The position numbers and the translations under genes were made by a program. A stretch of 17,193 bases of DNA, taken from assembly GCA_964418385.1 (NCBI GenBank), contig CAYQLH010000015.1, positions 1-17,193 of the forward strand. The letters are read 5' to 3'. Below, piece by piece: positions 6,407 through 14,400 of this stretch. How positions within the stretch are numbered: the first letter of the stretch is position 1; every line of letters begins with the position of its first letter. The notes under the pieces are model-generated. The model did no database searches. It worked only from the letters and a program-made list of their open reading frames with translations, and had not been told where the DNA came from. Origin of the DNA: RGIG2560 sp964418385 (lineage in GTDB: Bacteria > Patescibacteriota > Microgenomatia > UBA1400 > PJMF01).

Positions 6407-7826
6407 TGGGTGACTCCTGTTTGGATTTAACTTCGGGTCGCGTATAGAGGAAAGCGCGGGTGAGAATGCGTGTGACGTAAATGCCGGTAAAAAGACCAAC
6501 AAGGACACCCATTAAAAGGGTGATCCCAAAACCGCGAATAGTACCGGAACTATTGAGGAAGGAAAGGTCAAGTGGATTGATGAGAATGAGGGCGATCATG
6601 ATGGTGATAAAATTGGCATCCTTGATGCTATCCATCGCGCGGCCAAAACTGAGTTCGCGGGCGCGTTCGCGCGATTGCCCGAGTTGCTCTTCTTCTTTCA
6701 TGCGGGAGAAAACGAGGATGTTGGAGTCGACGGCCATACCCATGGAGATAAGTAAAGCGGCAATTGAAGGCAGAGTGAGAGTGACACCAAAGATTTTGTA
6801 GAGAGCGATGATAATCAGGCAGTAAATTAAGAGGCCAAAGTCGGCGATTAAACCTTTGGTGGCGTAGTTGAGGACCATGAAAATGGCAACTAAAATGAGC
6901 CCAATAACGCCAGCATAAATGCTAGCGCGCACGCTGTCTTCACCCAAAGAAGCGCCGACTTGACTTTGCGAAAGCACTTGAAGTGGTACTGGCAGGGCAC
7001 CAGAGTTGAGTTGTACAGCGAGGGCGCGCGCCTGCTCGCGCGTAAAGCCACCGGTAATCATGGCGTTGCCGTCGAGGATGGGTTGATTGATGGAAGGGGC
7101 CATAATAGGATAATCGTCAATGAAAATACCTAAAACGCGACCGACATTGTCTTTGGTAATTTGCGCAAAGATGTCTTTACCTTCGGGTGTGAATTGCAAG
7201 GAAACAATTTGTTGGTTGGTTTGCGGGTCGAGACTGGCAGTGGCGCGTTCAAGCATATTGCCTTGGAGGGGGGTGGGATTGAAAGAGTCGAGATAAGCGT
7301 AGTATTGGTACAGCTGGTCTTCAATTGTTGCGGCAGCGCTAGCTTCGGCGAGGGCAGCGGCTTTGGTGGCATCTTGGAGGCGGAAATCCATCATGGCGGT
7401 GGTGCCGATGAGGCTGACAGCTTGGTCGACGTCGGTCATACCGGGAACTTCCACAATAATCCGATAATTATCGCCGCTGGTGGCGGTTTGAATAATGGGC
7501 TCGCTGAGGCCATAAGCGTCGACACGCTGACGCACAATTTCGACGGCTGATTCGAGGGCAGTGAGGCGATCTTCGCTGGCAATGTCGCTCATATCGGCTT
7601 CAAGGGTGAGTTGAACACCACCAGCAATATCGAGCCCAAGGTGCATGGGGATGTCAAGCGGTAGTTTGTGACCAAAAATGGTGGGAATGACGCGGTCTTT
7701 GACAAAATGAATTTCGCGATCGTACACTTTCCAAGTAAATTCGCTGGGTAAAGCGATAAAAAAACTGATGAACAGCAAAGTTAAAACCAAAAAATAATGC
7801 CGAACAAGTTTACTTTTCTTGAGCAT
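6396..7826 (-). CDS. secD: Protein translocase subunit SecD
   Basis: A 476-aa protein from ATG 7826, which lies 7 nt after a TATACT box. Helix 1 is at about 9-28. The hallmark LGLDIAGGVQL is at 63-73 (normally LGLDLRGG, so Ile-Ala replace Leu-Arg). The P1 and head domains span about 75-290, with TPEG at 213-216 and TGGFTREQARALA at 258-270. The helical RND part spans 300-462 with GMAVDSNILVFSRMKEE (363-379) holding the conserved Asp367. Between residues 150 and 195 lies an Ala/Gln/Tyr-rich insertion. SecD works with SecF in late steps of Sec export. It is the first gene of a three-gene operon. Confidence 0.95.
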   Translation of the reverse strand: MLKKSKLVRHYFLVLTLLFISFFIALPSEFTWKVYDREIHFVKDRVIPTIFGHKLPLDIPMHLGLDIAGGVQLTLEADMSDIASEDRLTALESAVEIVRQRVDAYGLSEPIIQTATSGDNYRIIVEVPGMTDVDQAVSLIGTTAMMDFRLQDATKAAALAEASAAATIEDQLYQYYAYLDSFNPTPLQGNMLERATASLDPQTNQQIVSLQFTPEGKDIFAQITKDNVGRVLGIFIDDYPIMAPSINQPILDGNAMITGGFTREQARALAVQLNSGALPVPLQVLSQSQVGASLGEDSVRASIYAGVIGLILVAIFMVLNYATKGLIADFGLLIYCLIIIALYKIFGVTLTLPSIAALLISMGMAVDSNILVFSRMKEEEQLGQSRERARELSFGRAMDSIKDANFITIMIALILINPLDLSFLNSSGTIRGFGITLLMGVLVGLFTGIYVTRILTRAFLYTRPEVKSKQESPNET

Positions 7827-7833
7827 ACGAGCG

Positions 7834-7842
7834 AGTATACCA
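7834..7842 (-). promoter_or_regulatory. Extended -10 promoter of secD
   Basis: TGGTATACT occupies 7842 to 7834 on the minus strand. Seven nt lie between the box and the ATG, so the transcript should start at or one base before the start codon. No SD and no convincing -35 were found. Confidence 0.72.
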
Positions 7843-7884
7843 CAAAAATTTGGCTTTTGAGGAGCAATTTAAATGTGCAGAATT

Positions 7885-7903
7885 AAAAAACCGGTGTATC
7901 GGT
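7885..7903 (-). terminator. Probable terminator after murG
   Basis: On the minus strand, ACCG (7903-7900) and CGGT (7893-7890) form a short GC-rich stem with a six-base loop, followed by six T residues (7890-7885). The stem is only 4 bp, so efficiency is uncertain, but its position 7 nt after the murG stop and before the secD promoter fits. Confidence 0.5.
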
Positions 7904-7910
7904 ATAAATT

Positions 7911-9347
7911 TCAGCTATTATCTTCATCACGGTTTTCTGTCTTGACGAAAGGTGTGGGGATGGATGCGGTTACATTTTCTTTTTTGTCTAAAGCAAGGAG
8001 AGAAATTTTGCTTTGTGGCATTAAGGCTTTGTGAGTTGTTTTTTCCGGCAATGATGGTACAGGAATTGAAGTGGTTGCATTGGTGACTGGCTGTTCTGAC
8101 TTGATGTCTTGAGATGCGGACACTGGCGATGACGGTGTTGGTTGAGCGTCTTTTGATTTTTCAAGTACTGGCGGCGTTGAATCTACCGGTGCGGACTTGG
8201 TTGCGTTTTGAGTGACCGGTGGTGGTGTCACTGCTTTTTTGGTGGGTGCGGCTTTAGTTAAAGCTTCTTGTATGCACTTGTAAAGCTTGTGGGTGGCATC
8301 TTTTTGGGTATCAATTGCAGCTAAATTTTGATGCAAAGTTTCAGCTTTGGCGGCGAGTTCATTGATGTAATTTAAAAGGTCTGATGGTTGCAATTCTTCT
8401 TGACGAACCACTAAAGCAGCATCTTGTGCGGCAAGGGCAGCAGCATTTTGATACTGTTCGTCATAATTGGCATGAGGCAAAGGGACAAAAAGTGTTGGCA
8501 GGCGGAAAGCAGTCAGTTCGGCGACAGTATTGGCACCAGCACGCGCGACCACTAAAGATGCATTTTGGTAAAAAAAGGCAAGTTCTTTCAGTTTTAAAAA
8601 TTCACGGGGAAAATAATTGGTAATGGTTGTGAAATTTTGATTGAGAAAAGCGTTGATTTCGGCTAAAGGGTTGCGAGCCTGACTGGCTGTGCCAACTTGA
8701 TGGACGATAATAAAGTCTTGGCTTAAAGGAGCCAGAATAGGCAAAAGGAGTTGATTGAGCGCTTGGGCACCTTGAGAACCACCGCAAACTAGTAGAATGG
8801 GCAAAGAAGTTGTTGGCGAAAACCAAGCAGGTGCGGGCGCTGATTGCCAGAGCTGAGCACGCAAGGGATTACCAGTCACTTGAGTATGGCGAGTCCAAAA
8901 TGGCAAAAGAGTGTCACTATAGGAGAGAGCGGTGGTATTAGCCAAAAGGGTGAGGGCGCGGTTAGCACGACCGAGAACTCTGGTTTGTTCGTGGGTGATT
9001 ACCGGGATTTTGAGTTGATGCGCAGCAAGGGCAAATGGCAGAGCCATAAAACCGCCAAAACTTAAAACAAGATCAACATTGTTGGCAGTGAGAACGGTTT
9101 TGGCTTGGCGGATGGTTTCGGCGTAGGTGAAGGGATTAAAATTGCTACTTTTTTGGGCTTGAAAAGGAATAAACGGAAGACCGCGTTGTGTGATTTCGCT
9201 TCTTTCCCACGCTGGCTGACCATTGTCGAGTTGGGCGTATTCGCGACCGGCGAAAATAACTTCCTCTTTGGGGTGTGCTGCTTTGAGATAATCTATAAAC
9301 GCGAGTGCGGGTGTAAGGTGACCGCCAGTGATGAGAATTTTAGACAT
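7911..9347 (-). CDS. murG: Lipid II synthase MurG with long C-terminal tail
   Basis: A 478-aa protein. The start is ATG 9347, inside the ftsW 3' end (8-nt overlap, weak AAAGAAAG before it). The in-frame ATG at 9401 would lie deep in ftsW. The GT-B fold N-half has ITGGHLTPALA (6-16), a shortened form of the usual GGTGGH loop that keeps His10, and THEQTRVLGRANR (118-130) with Glu120. The C-half has CGGSQGAQALN (188-198), RAGANTVAEL (269-278) and the Gln298/Asn301 sugar-nucleotide site. MurG moves GlcNAc from UDP-GlcNAc onto lipid I at the inner membrane face. The catalytic part ends near residue 365, the family's normal size. Residues 366-478 are a low-complexity Pro/Ser/Thr/Lys tail not usual in MurG. 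Confidence 0.92.
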   Translation of the reverse strand: MSKILITGGHLTPALAFIDYLKAAHPKEEVIFAGREYAQLDNGQPAWERSEITQRGLPFIPFQAQKSSNFNPFTYAETIRQAKTVLTANNVDLVLSFGGFMALPFALAAHQLKIPVITHEQTRVLGRANRALTLLANTTALSYSDTLLPFWTRHTQVTGNPLRAQLWQSAPAPAWFSPTTSLPILLVCGGSQGAQALNQLLLPILAPLSQDFIIVHQVGTASQARNPLAEINAFLNQNFTTITNYFPREFLKLKELAFFYQNASLVVARAGANTVAELTAFRLPTLFVPLPHANYDEQYQNAAALAAQDAALVVRQEELQPSDLLNYINELAAKAETLHQNLAAIDTQKDATHKLYKCIQEALTKAAPTKKAVTPPPVTQNATKSAPVDSTPPVLEKSKDAQPTPSSPVSASQDIKSEQPVTNATTSIPVPSLPEKTTHKALMPQSKISLLALDKKENVTASIPTPFVKTENRDEDNS

Positions 9348-10452
9348 ATTTCTTTCTTTTGATGATAAATTTGGGAGTCGTGGTGTCGCGCTGGCTGGCA
9401 AGATTGGCGATGACGCCCACTAAAGCGCAAGAAATCACGAGTGAGGAACCGCCGTACGATAAAAATGGCAGGGTGATCCCGGTGAGGGGGGTGAGCCCAG
9501 AAATAGCGCCGAGATTGACGAAAATTTGGCTGACAAAGGCAACAAAAATGCCGTAGCCGATCATTTTAAGACCAGGGTCAAGTTGTCCGTATTGGATGAT
9601 GCGCCAGATGAGGTAGAGGAAAAAACTATAAAGTGCAAAAATGAGGATGACACCGGCAAAACCGGTTTCTTCGGCAATGATGGCAAAAATGGAATCAGTG
9701 TGAACTTCGGGCAGATATTGAAATTTTTGGCGCGATTGACCTAGACCTTGACCAAGTAAACCGCCGCGACCAATAGCGATTTTGAGTTGATTGATGTGAT
9801 AACCTTCGTCTTGGGTGTCATTGGTGGGATGAATGTAAGTCATTAAACGTTCACGCCGGTACGGACTGGCAAGGATCATGACCAGTACAGCCAGGATGCC
9901 AGCGATGCCAATGGGGATAAGTTTGTATAAATCAGCGCCAGAAAGGAAATAAATGGCAAAACACGAGGCGAGCATAATCAACAGACTGCCGAGATCTTTT
10001 TGGCACAGCATGAGAATCACGGGCGGGGTGAGGTAGGCAATAAAATAGCGATAATCGTTGTTTTTGAGCATGAGATGAGAAAAAAAGACGATGAGACAGA
10101 ATTTTGCGACTTCGCTGAGCTGGAGGGAAAAGCCACCAACGCTAGTCCAACGACTGGCGCCGTGAGAGATACTTCCAGTAAAAAGCGGGATTGCCATTAA
10201 AATGAGACCGATGAAGTAAATGGGATATGGGAAACGTTCGTAAAGTTTGGCGTCGATAAGATAGGCAGTGGCGAGCATCGCGGCAAAACCAATGCCAAAA
10301 TGCAGAAGTTGTTTTTTCACCAAACTGTAGGGATCGTGATTGGCGGAGAGTTTCATGGATTTGAGAGTGCCGACATCAAAAATGAAAAAAATACCGATAC
10401 AAGCGAGTAAACAGGTGAGACCAATCAGTAGTTGTTTTTCGAGTTTTAGCAT
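9340..10452 (-). CDS. ftsW: SEDS peptidoglycan glycosyltransferase FtsW
   Basis: A 370-aa polytopic protein, about ten helices, starting at ATG 10452, 8 nt after a TAAAAT box. SEDS landmarks are: GGFSLQLSEVAKF (106-118, normally F.P.SE.AK), the extracellular loop PEVHTDSIFAIIAEE (248-262) with the catalytic-type Asp253, and LTGITLPFLSYGGSSL (323-338). The SS after YGG favours FtsW over RodA, as does the mur setting. It polymerises lipid II into glycan strands at the division site, normally with a class B penicillin-binding protein that is not in this window. It follows mraY after a 34-nt gap and overlaps murG. Confidence 0.93.
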   Translation of the reverse strand: MLKLEKQLLIGLTCLLACIGIFFIFDVGTLKSMKLSANHDPYSLVKKQLLHFGIGFAAMLATAYLIDAKLYERFPYPIYFIGLILMAIPLFTGSISHGASRWTSVGGFSLQLSEVAKFCLIVFFSHLMLKNNDYRYFIAYLTPPVILMLCQKDLGSLLIMLASCFAIYFLSGADLYKLIPIGIAGILAVLVMILASPYRRERLMTYIHPTNDTQDEGYHINQLKIAIGRGGLLGQGLGQSRQKFQYLPEVHTDSIFAIIAEETGFAGVILIFALYSFFLYLIWRIIQYGQLDPGLKMIGYGIFVAFVSQIFVNLGAISGLTPLTGITLPFLSYGGSSLVISCALVGVIANLASQRDTTTPKFIIKRKKYV

Positions 10453-10460
10453 TGAGAGCT

Positions 10461-10469
10461 ATTTTATCA
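10461..10469 (-). promoter_or_regulatory. Internal promoter before ftsW
   Basis: TGATAAAAT (10469 to 10461, minus strand) is an extended -10 placed 8 nt before the ftsW ATG and 17 nt after the mraY stop. It would give ftsW-murG a near-leaderless transcript independent of murA-mraY. No SD is present in front of ftsW, which supports this start mode. Confidence 0.6.
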
Positions 10470-10486
10470 CACTTTGGTGGTGAATG

Positions 10487-11536
10487 CTAGAGCAGTGCCA
10501 ACCAAATGCCAAAAAGCGTCAAAACCATTTGAATTAGCCAGAAACGTTGGACAATTTTCGGTTCGGCCCAACCCATTTTTTGGAGCCACAGATGCAAGGG
10601 CGCGACAGGTAAAAGTTTACGCTTGAGAAATTTTTTGGACAAAAGCTGGATCAGAGAAGAAGAAATTTCGATCACAAAAATCCCGCCCATGACCACCAAA
10701 GCCATTGGTCGGCCCAAAAGCAAACCCATGACTGCAAAAATAGCGCCAAAAGATAAAGCGCCGACGTCGCCTAAAAAGATACGCGCGGGGAAAATATTGA
10801 AGTAAACGAAAGCAATTAAGCAACCGATAAAAAGAGTAATAAAAAGCGAGAGTGGGCCGTCGAGACGGACGCCAGAAATGGACGCAATCAGCCAGAGACC
10901 AAAAAGCGAAATCAGCATCACGCCACCGGCAAGACCGTCGAGACCATCGGTGATGTTGATGGCATTGGCGAAAGCAACGATGACGAAAGCGGCAAAAGGA
11001 ATGTAAAAAAGCCCCAGCTCCCATTGACCCAAAAAAGGAATATTGATGAAAGAAATTCCCAAATTAAAATAGAGTGTGCAGGCACTGACCAGACTTAAAA
11101 TAATTTGGATGGCAAGTTTTTGGGGCATACGCATACCGAAAAAGCCGGTTTTTTCAAAACCAAAAAACTTTTTAACGTCGTCATAAAGCCCCAAAGCTCC
11201 GAAAGACAAAAAGGTGAAAAGGAGGACAAAAATTTCGGCGTCTTTGTTGGAATGGTTAAATGTAATGGGCAGGTGTAAAAGTTCAATGATAGCAATAGCG
11301 AGCAGCATCAGCAGACTCACGACGACAATGACGAGAATCCCGCCACCGACAGGTGTGCCGGCTTTGGAAGCGTTGAAGCGGTCAAAAACTGGTGTGGGAT
11401 GACCGAAAGGATCGATCGTTTTTTGCTTGGCACGTTTGAAGTTGATACGGTATAAAAGGTTGATAAATGGGACAATTAAAACCATTGAGATGGAGAGCGA
11501 CAAAAACAAAAAGCCTAAGAATAATACCGGTGACAT
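10487..11536 (-). CDS. mraY: Phospho-MurNAc-pentapeptide transferase MraY (divergent)
   Basis: A 349-aa protein with about ten helices. The ATG at 11536 overlaps the murA TAA by one base, with GGAGG 4 nt upstream. Recognisable MraY features are: AGTPVGGGI (59-67, usually GTPTMGG), LYDDVKK with Asp119-Asp120, NAINITDGLDGLAGG (191-205) with Asp197 and Asp200, and FLGDVGAL (254-261, usually FMGDTGSL) with Asp257. The usual HHH motif near the C-terminus appears as APLHLWLQ (312-319), keeping one His (315). The enzyme attaches phospho-MurNAc-pentapeptide from UDP to undecaprenyl phosphate, making lipid I in the membrane. The setting between murA and ftsW favours MraY over WecA/TagO relatives despite the altered motif. 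Confidence 0.9.
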   Translation of the reverse strand: MSPVLFLGFLFLSLSISMVLIVPFINLLYRINFKRAKQKTIDPFGHPTPVFDRFNASKAGTPVGGGILVIVVVSLLMLLAIAIIELLHLPITFNHSNKDAEIFVLLFTFLSFGALGLYDDVKKFFGFEKTGFFGMRMPQKLAIQIILSLVSACTLYFNLGISFINIPFLGQWELGLFYIPFAAFVIVAFANAINITDGLDGLAGGVMLISLFGLWLIASISGVRLDGPLSLFITLFIGCLIAFVYFNIFPARIFLGDVGALSFGAIFAVMGLLLGRPMALVVMGGIFVIEISSSLIQLLSKKFLKRKLLPVAPLHLWLQKMGWAEPKIVQRFWLIQMVLTLFGIWLALL

Positions 11537-12864
11537 TAAGCCTCCACTCTTTCAATTTTGGCGCCTAGCTGGCGCAGTTTATCGTCAAGGCGTTCGTAGC
11601 CGCGATCTATAAGTTCCACATTGGTGAGGCTGATTTGAGCTTGACTGGTCAAACCTGCCAAAATCAAGGTGGCACCGGCACGTAAATCTGGTACTTTAAA
11701 ATCACCGCCAGTGAAAGTGGCGGGGCCAGTAATGCGGACTGCGTGGCAAGCGTCAGCTTGATCGTCTTCCAAATTAAAATTATAAATGTGATCGCGGTCG
11801 GTAACTTCTGGTTGGAAGATTTCGAGTTGACCACCCATAGCTTGTAAAGGAGCCACGTATTGAAAACGGGACTGCATGACGGTTTCGTGGATGGTACTGA
11901 TGCCTGTACATTGTGTCAAAAGCGTAGCCATCAATGGCTGCCAGTCGGTCATAAATCCGGGGTGAATCGCGGTGGTAATATCCGTGGCGTGCAAAGTGTC
12001 GAAGTAGTAGAAGCGAATGCCAAAATCGCCGAGTTCGTAGCCGGCGCCGATATCAGTCAGTTTCGCCAAAAACGCTGCCAAATCTTCGGCACGGGCGTTT
12101 TCGACAATGACGTCACCGCGGGTGGCAAGCGCAGCGCAAGCGTAGGAAACAACTTCGTTGCGATCAGGCATAATTTTGTAAATGCAACCGGTGAGATGAT
12201 TGACGCCGCGGATGCGGAAACAGCGGGGGCGGATTTGGTGAATTTGGGCGCCGCAAGCGTTGAGGTAATTGACTAAATCTAGAACTTCTGGTTCGATAGC
12301 AGCGTTTTCCAAGATTGTTTCGCCGTCGGCTAAAGCGGCAGCCATGAGAAGTGTTTCCGTGCCAGTGTGCGAGTTTTTGGCAAAACGATAATGGGCGGCG
12401 TGGAAGCGCCCTTCGGGCAGTGTCGCGACAACTTGGTTGTCTTGAATTTCCAAACTGGCACCTAAAGCTTGCAGTCCGGCAAAGTGTCGTTCGAGTGGGC
12501 GGCGACCGATTTTATCGCCTCCAGGCAGTGGAACTTGGGCGTGACCAAATTTGTGAAGCAGAATGGGCAAAAAAGCAACGCTGGAGCGGGAGAATTCGCC
12601 TTTTGATTGATCAATGACTGGTGCGTGCAGACCACGAGGATCCAAGTAGTACATGCGTTCGCCACGCGTTTGGACTTCACCACCGAGTTCGCGGATGAGC
12701 GTGGTGACAAATTCAACGTCGGCAATGTGAGGGAGATTGAGAAGTCGACTAGGCGTGTCAGCCAGGAGAGCTGCAATCATGATTTTCCAGGATGCGTTTT
12801 TGGCGCCGCTTACGCGCACCGAACCAAAAAGAGGCGTGCCTCCGGTAACAATTAATTTTGTCAT
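11536..12864 (-). CDS. murA: UDP-GlcNAc 1-carboxyvinyltransferase MurA, Cys-to-Asp type
   Basis: A 442-aa protein starting at ATG 12864, 7 nt after TATAAT. The reading frame extends to 12912 but through the promoter. It is the first committed enzyme of peptidoglycan synthesis, transferring enolpyruvate from PEP to UDP-GlcNAc. Visible family residues are Lys22-Asn23 (SGAKNAS), Arg93 (SRSSVAFLP), the active loop LPGGDKIGRRPL (113-124), Asp307 (TDWQP), Arg395 (DLRAGA) and IDRGYERLDDKL (419-430). In the loop, Asp117 stands where most MurA have Cys115. Asp is also natural in mycobacterial and chlamydial enzymes and gives intrinsic fosfomycin resistance. Length is slightly above the usual 420. It heads the murA-mraY-ftsW-murG operon. 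Confidence 0.94.
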   Translation of the reverse strand: MTKLIVTGGTPLFGSVRVSGAKNASWKIMIAALLADTPSRLLNLPHIADVEFVTTLIRELGGEVQTRGERMYYLDPRGLHAPVIDQSKGEFSRSSVAFLPILLHKFGHAQVPLPGGDKIGRRPLERHFAGLQALGASLEIQDNQVVATLPEGRFHAAHYRFAKNSHTGTETLLMAAALADGETILENAAIEPEVLDLVNYLNACGAQIHQIRPRCFRIRGVNHLTGCIYKIMPDRNEVVSYACAALATRGDVIVENARAEDLAAFLAKLTDIGAGYELGDFGIRFYYFDTLHATDITTAIHPGFMTDWQPLMATLLTQCTGISTIHETVMQSRFQYVAPLQAMGGQLEIFQPEVTDRDHIYNFNLEDDQADACHAVRITGPATFTGGDFKVPDLRAGATLILAGLTSQAQISLTNVELIDRGYERLDDKLRQLGAKIERVEA

Positions 12865-12871
12865 GTGAAGT

Positions 12872-12880
12872 ATTATACCA
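12872..12880 (-). promoter_or_regulatory. Extended -10 promoter of the mur operon
   Basis: TGGTATAAT (12880 to 12872, minus strand) lies 7 nt before the murA ATG; no SD intervenes. The nonamer is identical to those before the DUF2130 and helicase genes. No clear -35 was found. Confidence 0.78.
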
Positions 12881-12965
12881 CAAAGATTGAATTTTGCGCT
12901 ATCGCGGTGCACGGAATTAAAATACCTATAAATCAGTATTTTTTAAGTATTGCCTGCCTAAACTC

Positions 12966-12993
12966 TTGACAAGATGATGTTTTTTGGTATAAT
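12966..12993 (+). promoter_or_regulatory. Consensus promoter of rpsA
   Basis: TTGACA (12966-12971) and TATAAT (12988-12993) with a 16-bp spacer and an extended TGG before the -10: close to ideal for a housekeeping sigma factor. The transcript would start near 13000 and carry a short leader with AAAGGAG at 13005-13011, 10 nt before the ATG. This fits a highly expressed gene. Confidence 0.88.
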
Positions 12994-13021
12994 AATAAGA
13001 ATTGAAAGGAGACTACGGAAG

Positions 13022-14113
13022 ATGCCGGAAGCAAAAACAATGGCCGAACTCTTGGCCGCAAATAATGTGAAAATCGTAACCCCAAAAGCGGATACTCAGA
13101 TTGAAGGGGTGATTGTTGCCAAGACGCCAAAATCCTTAGTGGTGGATATTAACGCCAAAACTGAAGGTGTGATTGTGGGTAAAGAATTTGATTTAGCCAA
13201 AGATTACATTGCGGATTTGCAAGTGGGTCAGAAAATTTCCGTGGCGGTGATTGATAACGAAAACAACAAAAATCAAATTTTGTTGTCTTTGCGTCAAGCA
13301 GCCAATAAGCAAAAATGGGATTTCTTTTATAAAGCTTTGGAAACCGGTGAGGTTTTGGAAGTGAAGGGTGTCGAGACCAATAAAGGCGGCTTGATCGTTT
13401 TAATTAACGGTATTCGTGGTTTTATTCCTTCCAGTCAATTTGGAAAAATGTATTTGGGTAAGCTTAATAAGCTTCGCGGTGAGACCATTCGCGTGAAGAC
13501 AATTGAAGTGGAACATGAGAAAAATCGCTTGATTTTTTCGGAAAAATTTGTTTCGGAGGAGAAAGAATTGGCGCAGCGTAACGCTGCGATGAATGCGGTG
13601 AAGCCAGGCGATATTTATGACGGCGTCGTTTCTGGCGTCATGCCTTTTGGTGTCTTTATTACGGCGGAAGTGCCGATTAACGACAAAGGCGAGATTGGTT
13701 TGGTGGAAGGCTTGGTGCATATTAGTGAGATTTCTTGGGAGAAAGTGACGCATCCTGGTAATTATTATAAGTTGGGTGATAAGTTGAAGGTGAAAGTTTT
13801 GGATGTGGATCCAGAGAACGAAAAACTTAACCTTTCGATCAAGCAGTTAACACAAGATCCGTGGTTGACGATTGAAGAACGTTATCCGGTAGGTTCGGTG
13901 GTGACTGGCACCGTGTCACGGATTGAGCAGTTTGGCGTTTTTGTCAACGTGGAGTCTGGCGTGGATGGTTTGATCCACAACAGCAAGCTGGAAAGCGATC
14001 AGAAATTGCGCCGTGGCGAGACAATCAGTGTCAATATCGAGAATATCGATAAGCAAAACAAACGCATGAGTTTAACTTTGATCACCAATGAATTGCCGGT
14101 GAATTACAAATAA
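13022..14113 (+). CDS. rpsA: Four-S1-domain RNA-binding protein (ribosomal protein S1-like)
   Basis: A 363-aa protein. ATG 13022 is chosen because it follows SD AAAGGAG; the frame upstream overlaps the promoter. It consists of four S1/OB repeats at about 26-91, 107-174, 195-274 and 288-353. The third and fourth are the best preserved: VVSGVMPFGVFI (202-213), LVHISEISWE (231-240) and VSRIEQFGVFVNV (298-310). Repeat 3 has an insertion around residues 216-227. S1 proteins bind mRNA single strands on the 30S subunit. E. coli S1 has six repeats, while four is usual in Gram-positive and several other lineages. In a genome with many leaderless mRNAs, its contribution to initiation may differ. A small ORF follows after 19 nt. 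Confidence 0.88.
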   Translation: MPEAKTMAELLAANNVKIVTPKADTQIEGVIVAKTPKSLVVDINAKTEGVIVGKEFDLAKDYIADLQVGQKISVAVIDNENNKNQILLSLRQAANKQKWDFFYKALETGEVLEVKGVETNKGGLIVLINGIRGFIPSSQFGKMYLGKLNKLRGETIRVKTIEVEHEKNRLIFSEKFVSEEKELAQRNAAMNAVKPGDIYDGVVSGVMPFGVFITAEVPINDKGEIGLVEGLVHISEISWEKVTHPGNYYKLGDKLKVKVLDVDPENEKLNLSIKQLTQDPWLTIEERYPVGSVVTGTVSRIEQFGVFVNVESGVDGLIHNSKLESDQKLRRGETISVNIENIDKQNKRMSLTLITNELPVNYK

Positions 14114-14132
14114 GCGAAACTGAGGAGCGAAA

Positions 14133-14300
14133 ATGTCCAAACAAAGAATGATTATTACCGACGATCAGCTGCTGATCGATGTGGATTTGCTTTTTGGTTT
14201 GATTCGCGCCGCTGATGGCGATTGGCAAGCGGTGGAAAAGCAAATGAATGAGTTGCTGTCTTCGGTGCAAATGTCATCTGATGATGAGTCGGCTTCTTGA
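14133..14300 (+). CDS. Small acidic hypothetical protein downstream of rpsA
   Basis: A 55-aa protein from ATG 14133 with GAGGAG (14122-14127) 5 nt upstream, ending in TGA at 14298-14300. The sequence has a hydrophobic heptad-like middle (LLIDVDLLFGLIRAA) and an acidic Ser-rich end (SSDDESAS). No Cys, no membrane helix and no known motif are seen. Probably co-transcribed with rpsA, since no terminator lies in the 19-nt gap. The strong SD and reasonable amino-acid make-up support a real gene; the function is unknown. Confidence 0.62.
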   Translation: MSKQRMIITDDQLLIDVDLLFGLIRAADGDWQAVEKQMNELLSSVQMSSDDESAS

Positions 14301-14318
14301 GTATAGTTGGAATTATGC

Positions 14319-14359
14319 TTGACGAATGCGTGCTTTTGTGATATAATACCTGGTATCAC
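14319..14359 (+). promoter_or_regulatory. Strong promoter with overlapping inverted repeat
   Basis: TTGACG (14319-14324), a 17-bp spacer, then extended -10 TGATATAAT (14339-14347). GTGATA at 14338-14343 is mirrored by TATCAC at 14354-14359, so the -10 and the start point (about 14354) lie inside an inverted repeat with a 10-bp spacer. This is a position where a repressor dimer could act. The match may also be chance, since half of it is the -10 itself. Confidence 0.75.
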
Positions 14360-14400
14360 TGCTTGATTTGTGAAGGTTGTCAGCCGGTGAGAAAGTAGGT

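Noticed and set aside
12915..12952. AAAATAC...GTATTTT hairpin with T run as a plus-strand terminator
   Set aside because: The stem is purely AT-rich apart from one pair, the loop is 10 nt, and no plus-strand gene lies upstream (murA is on the minus strand and starts here).
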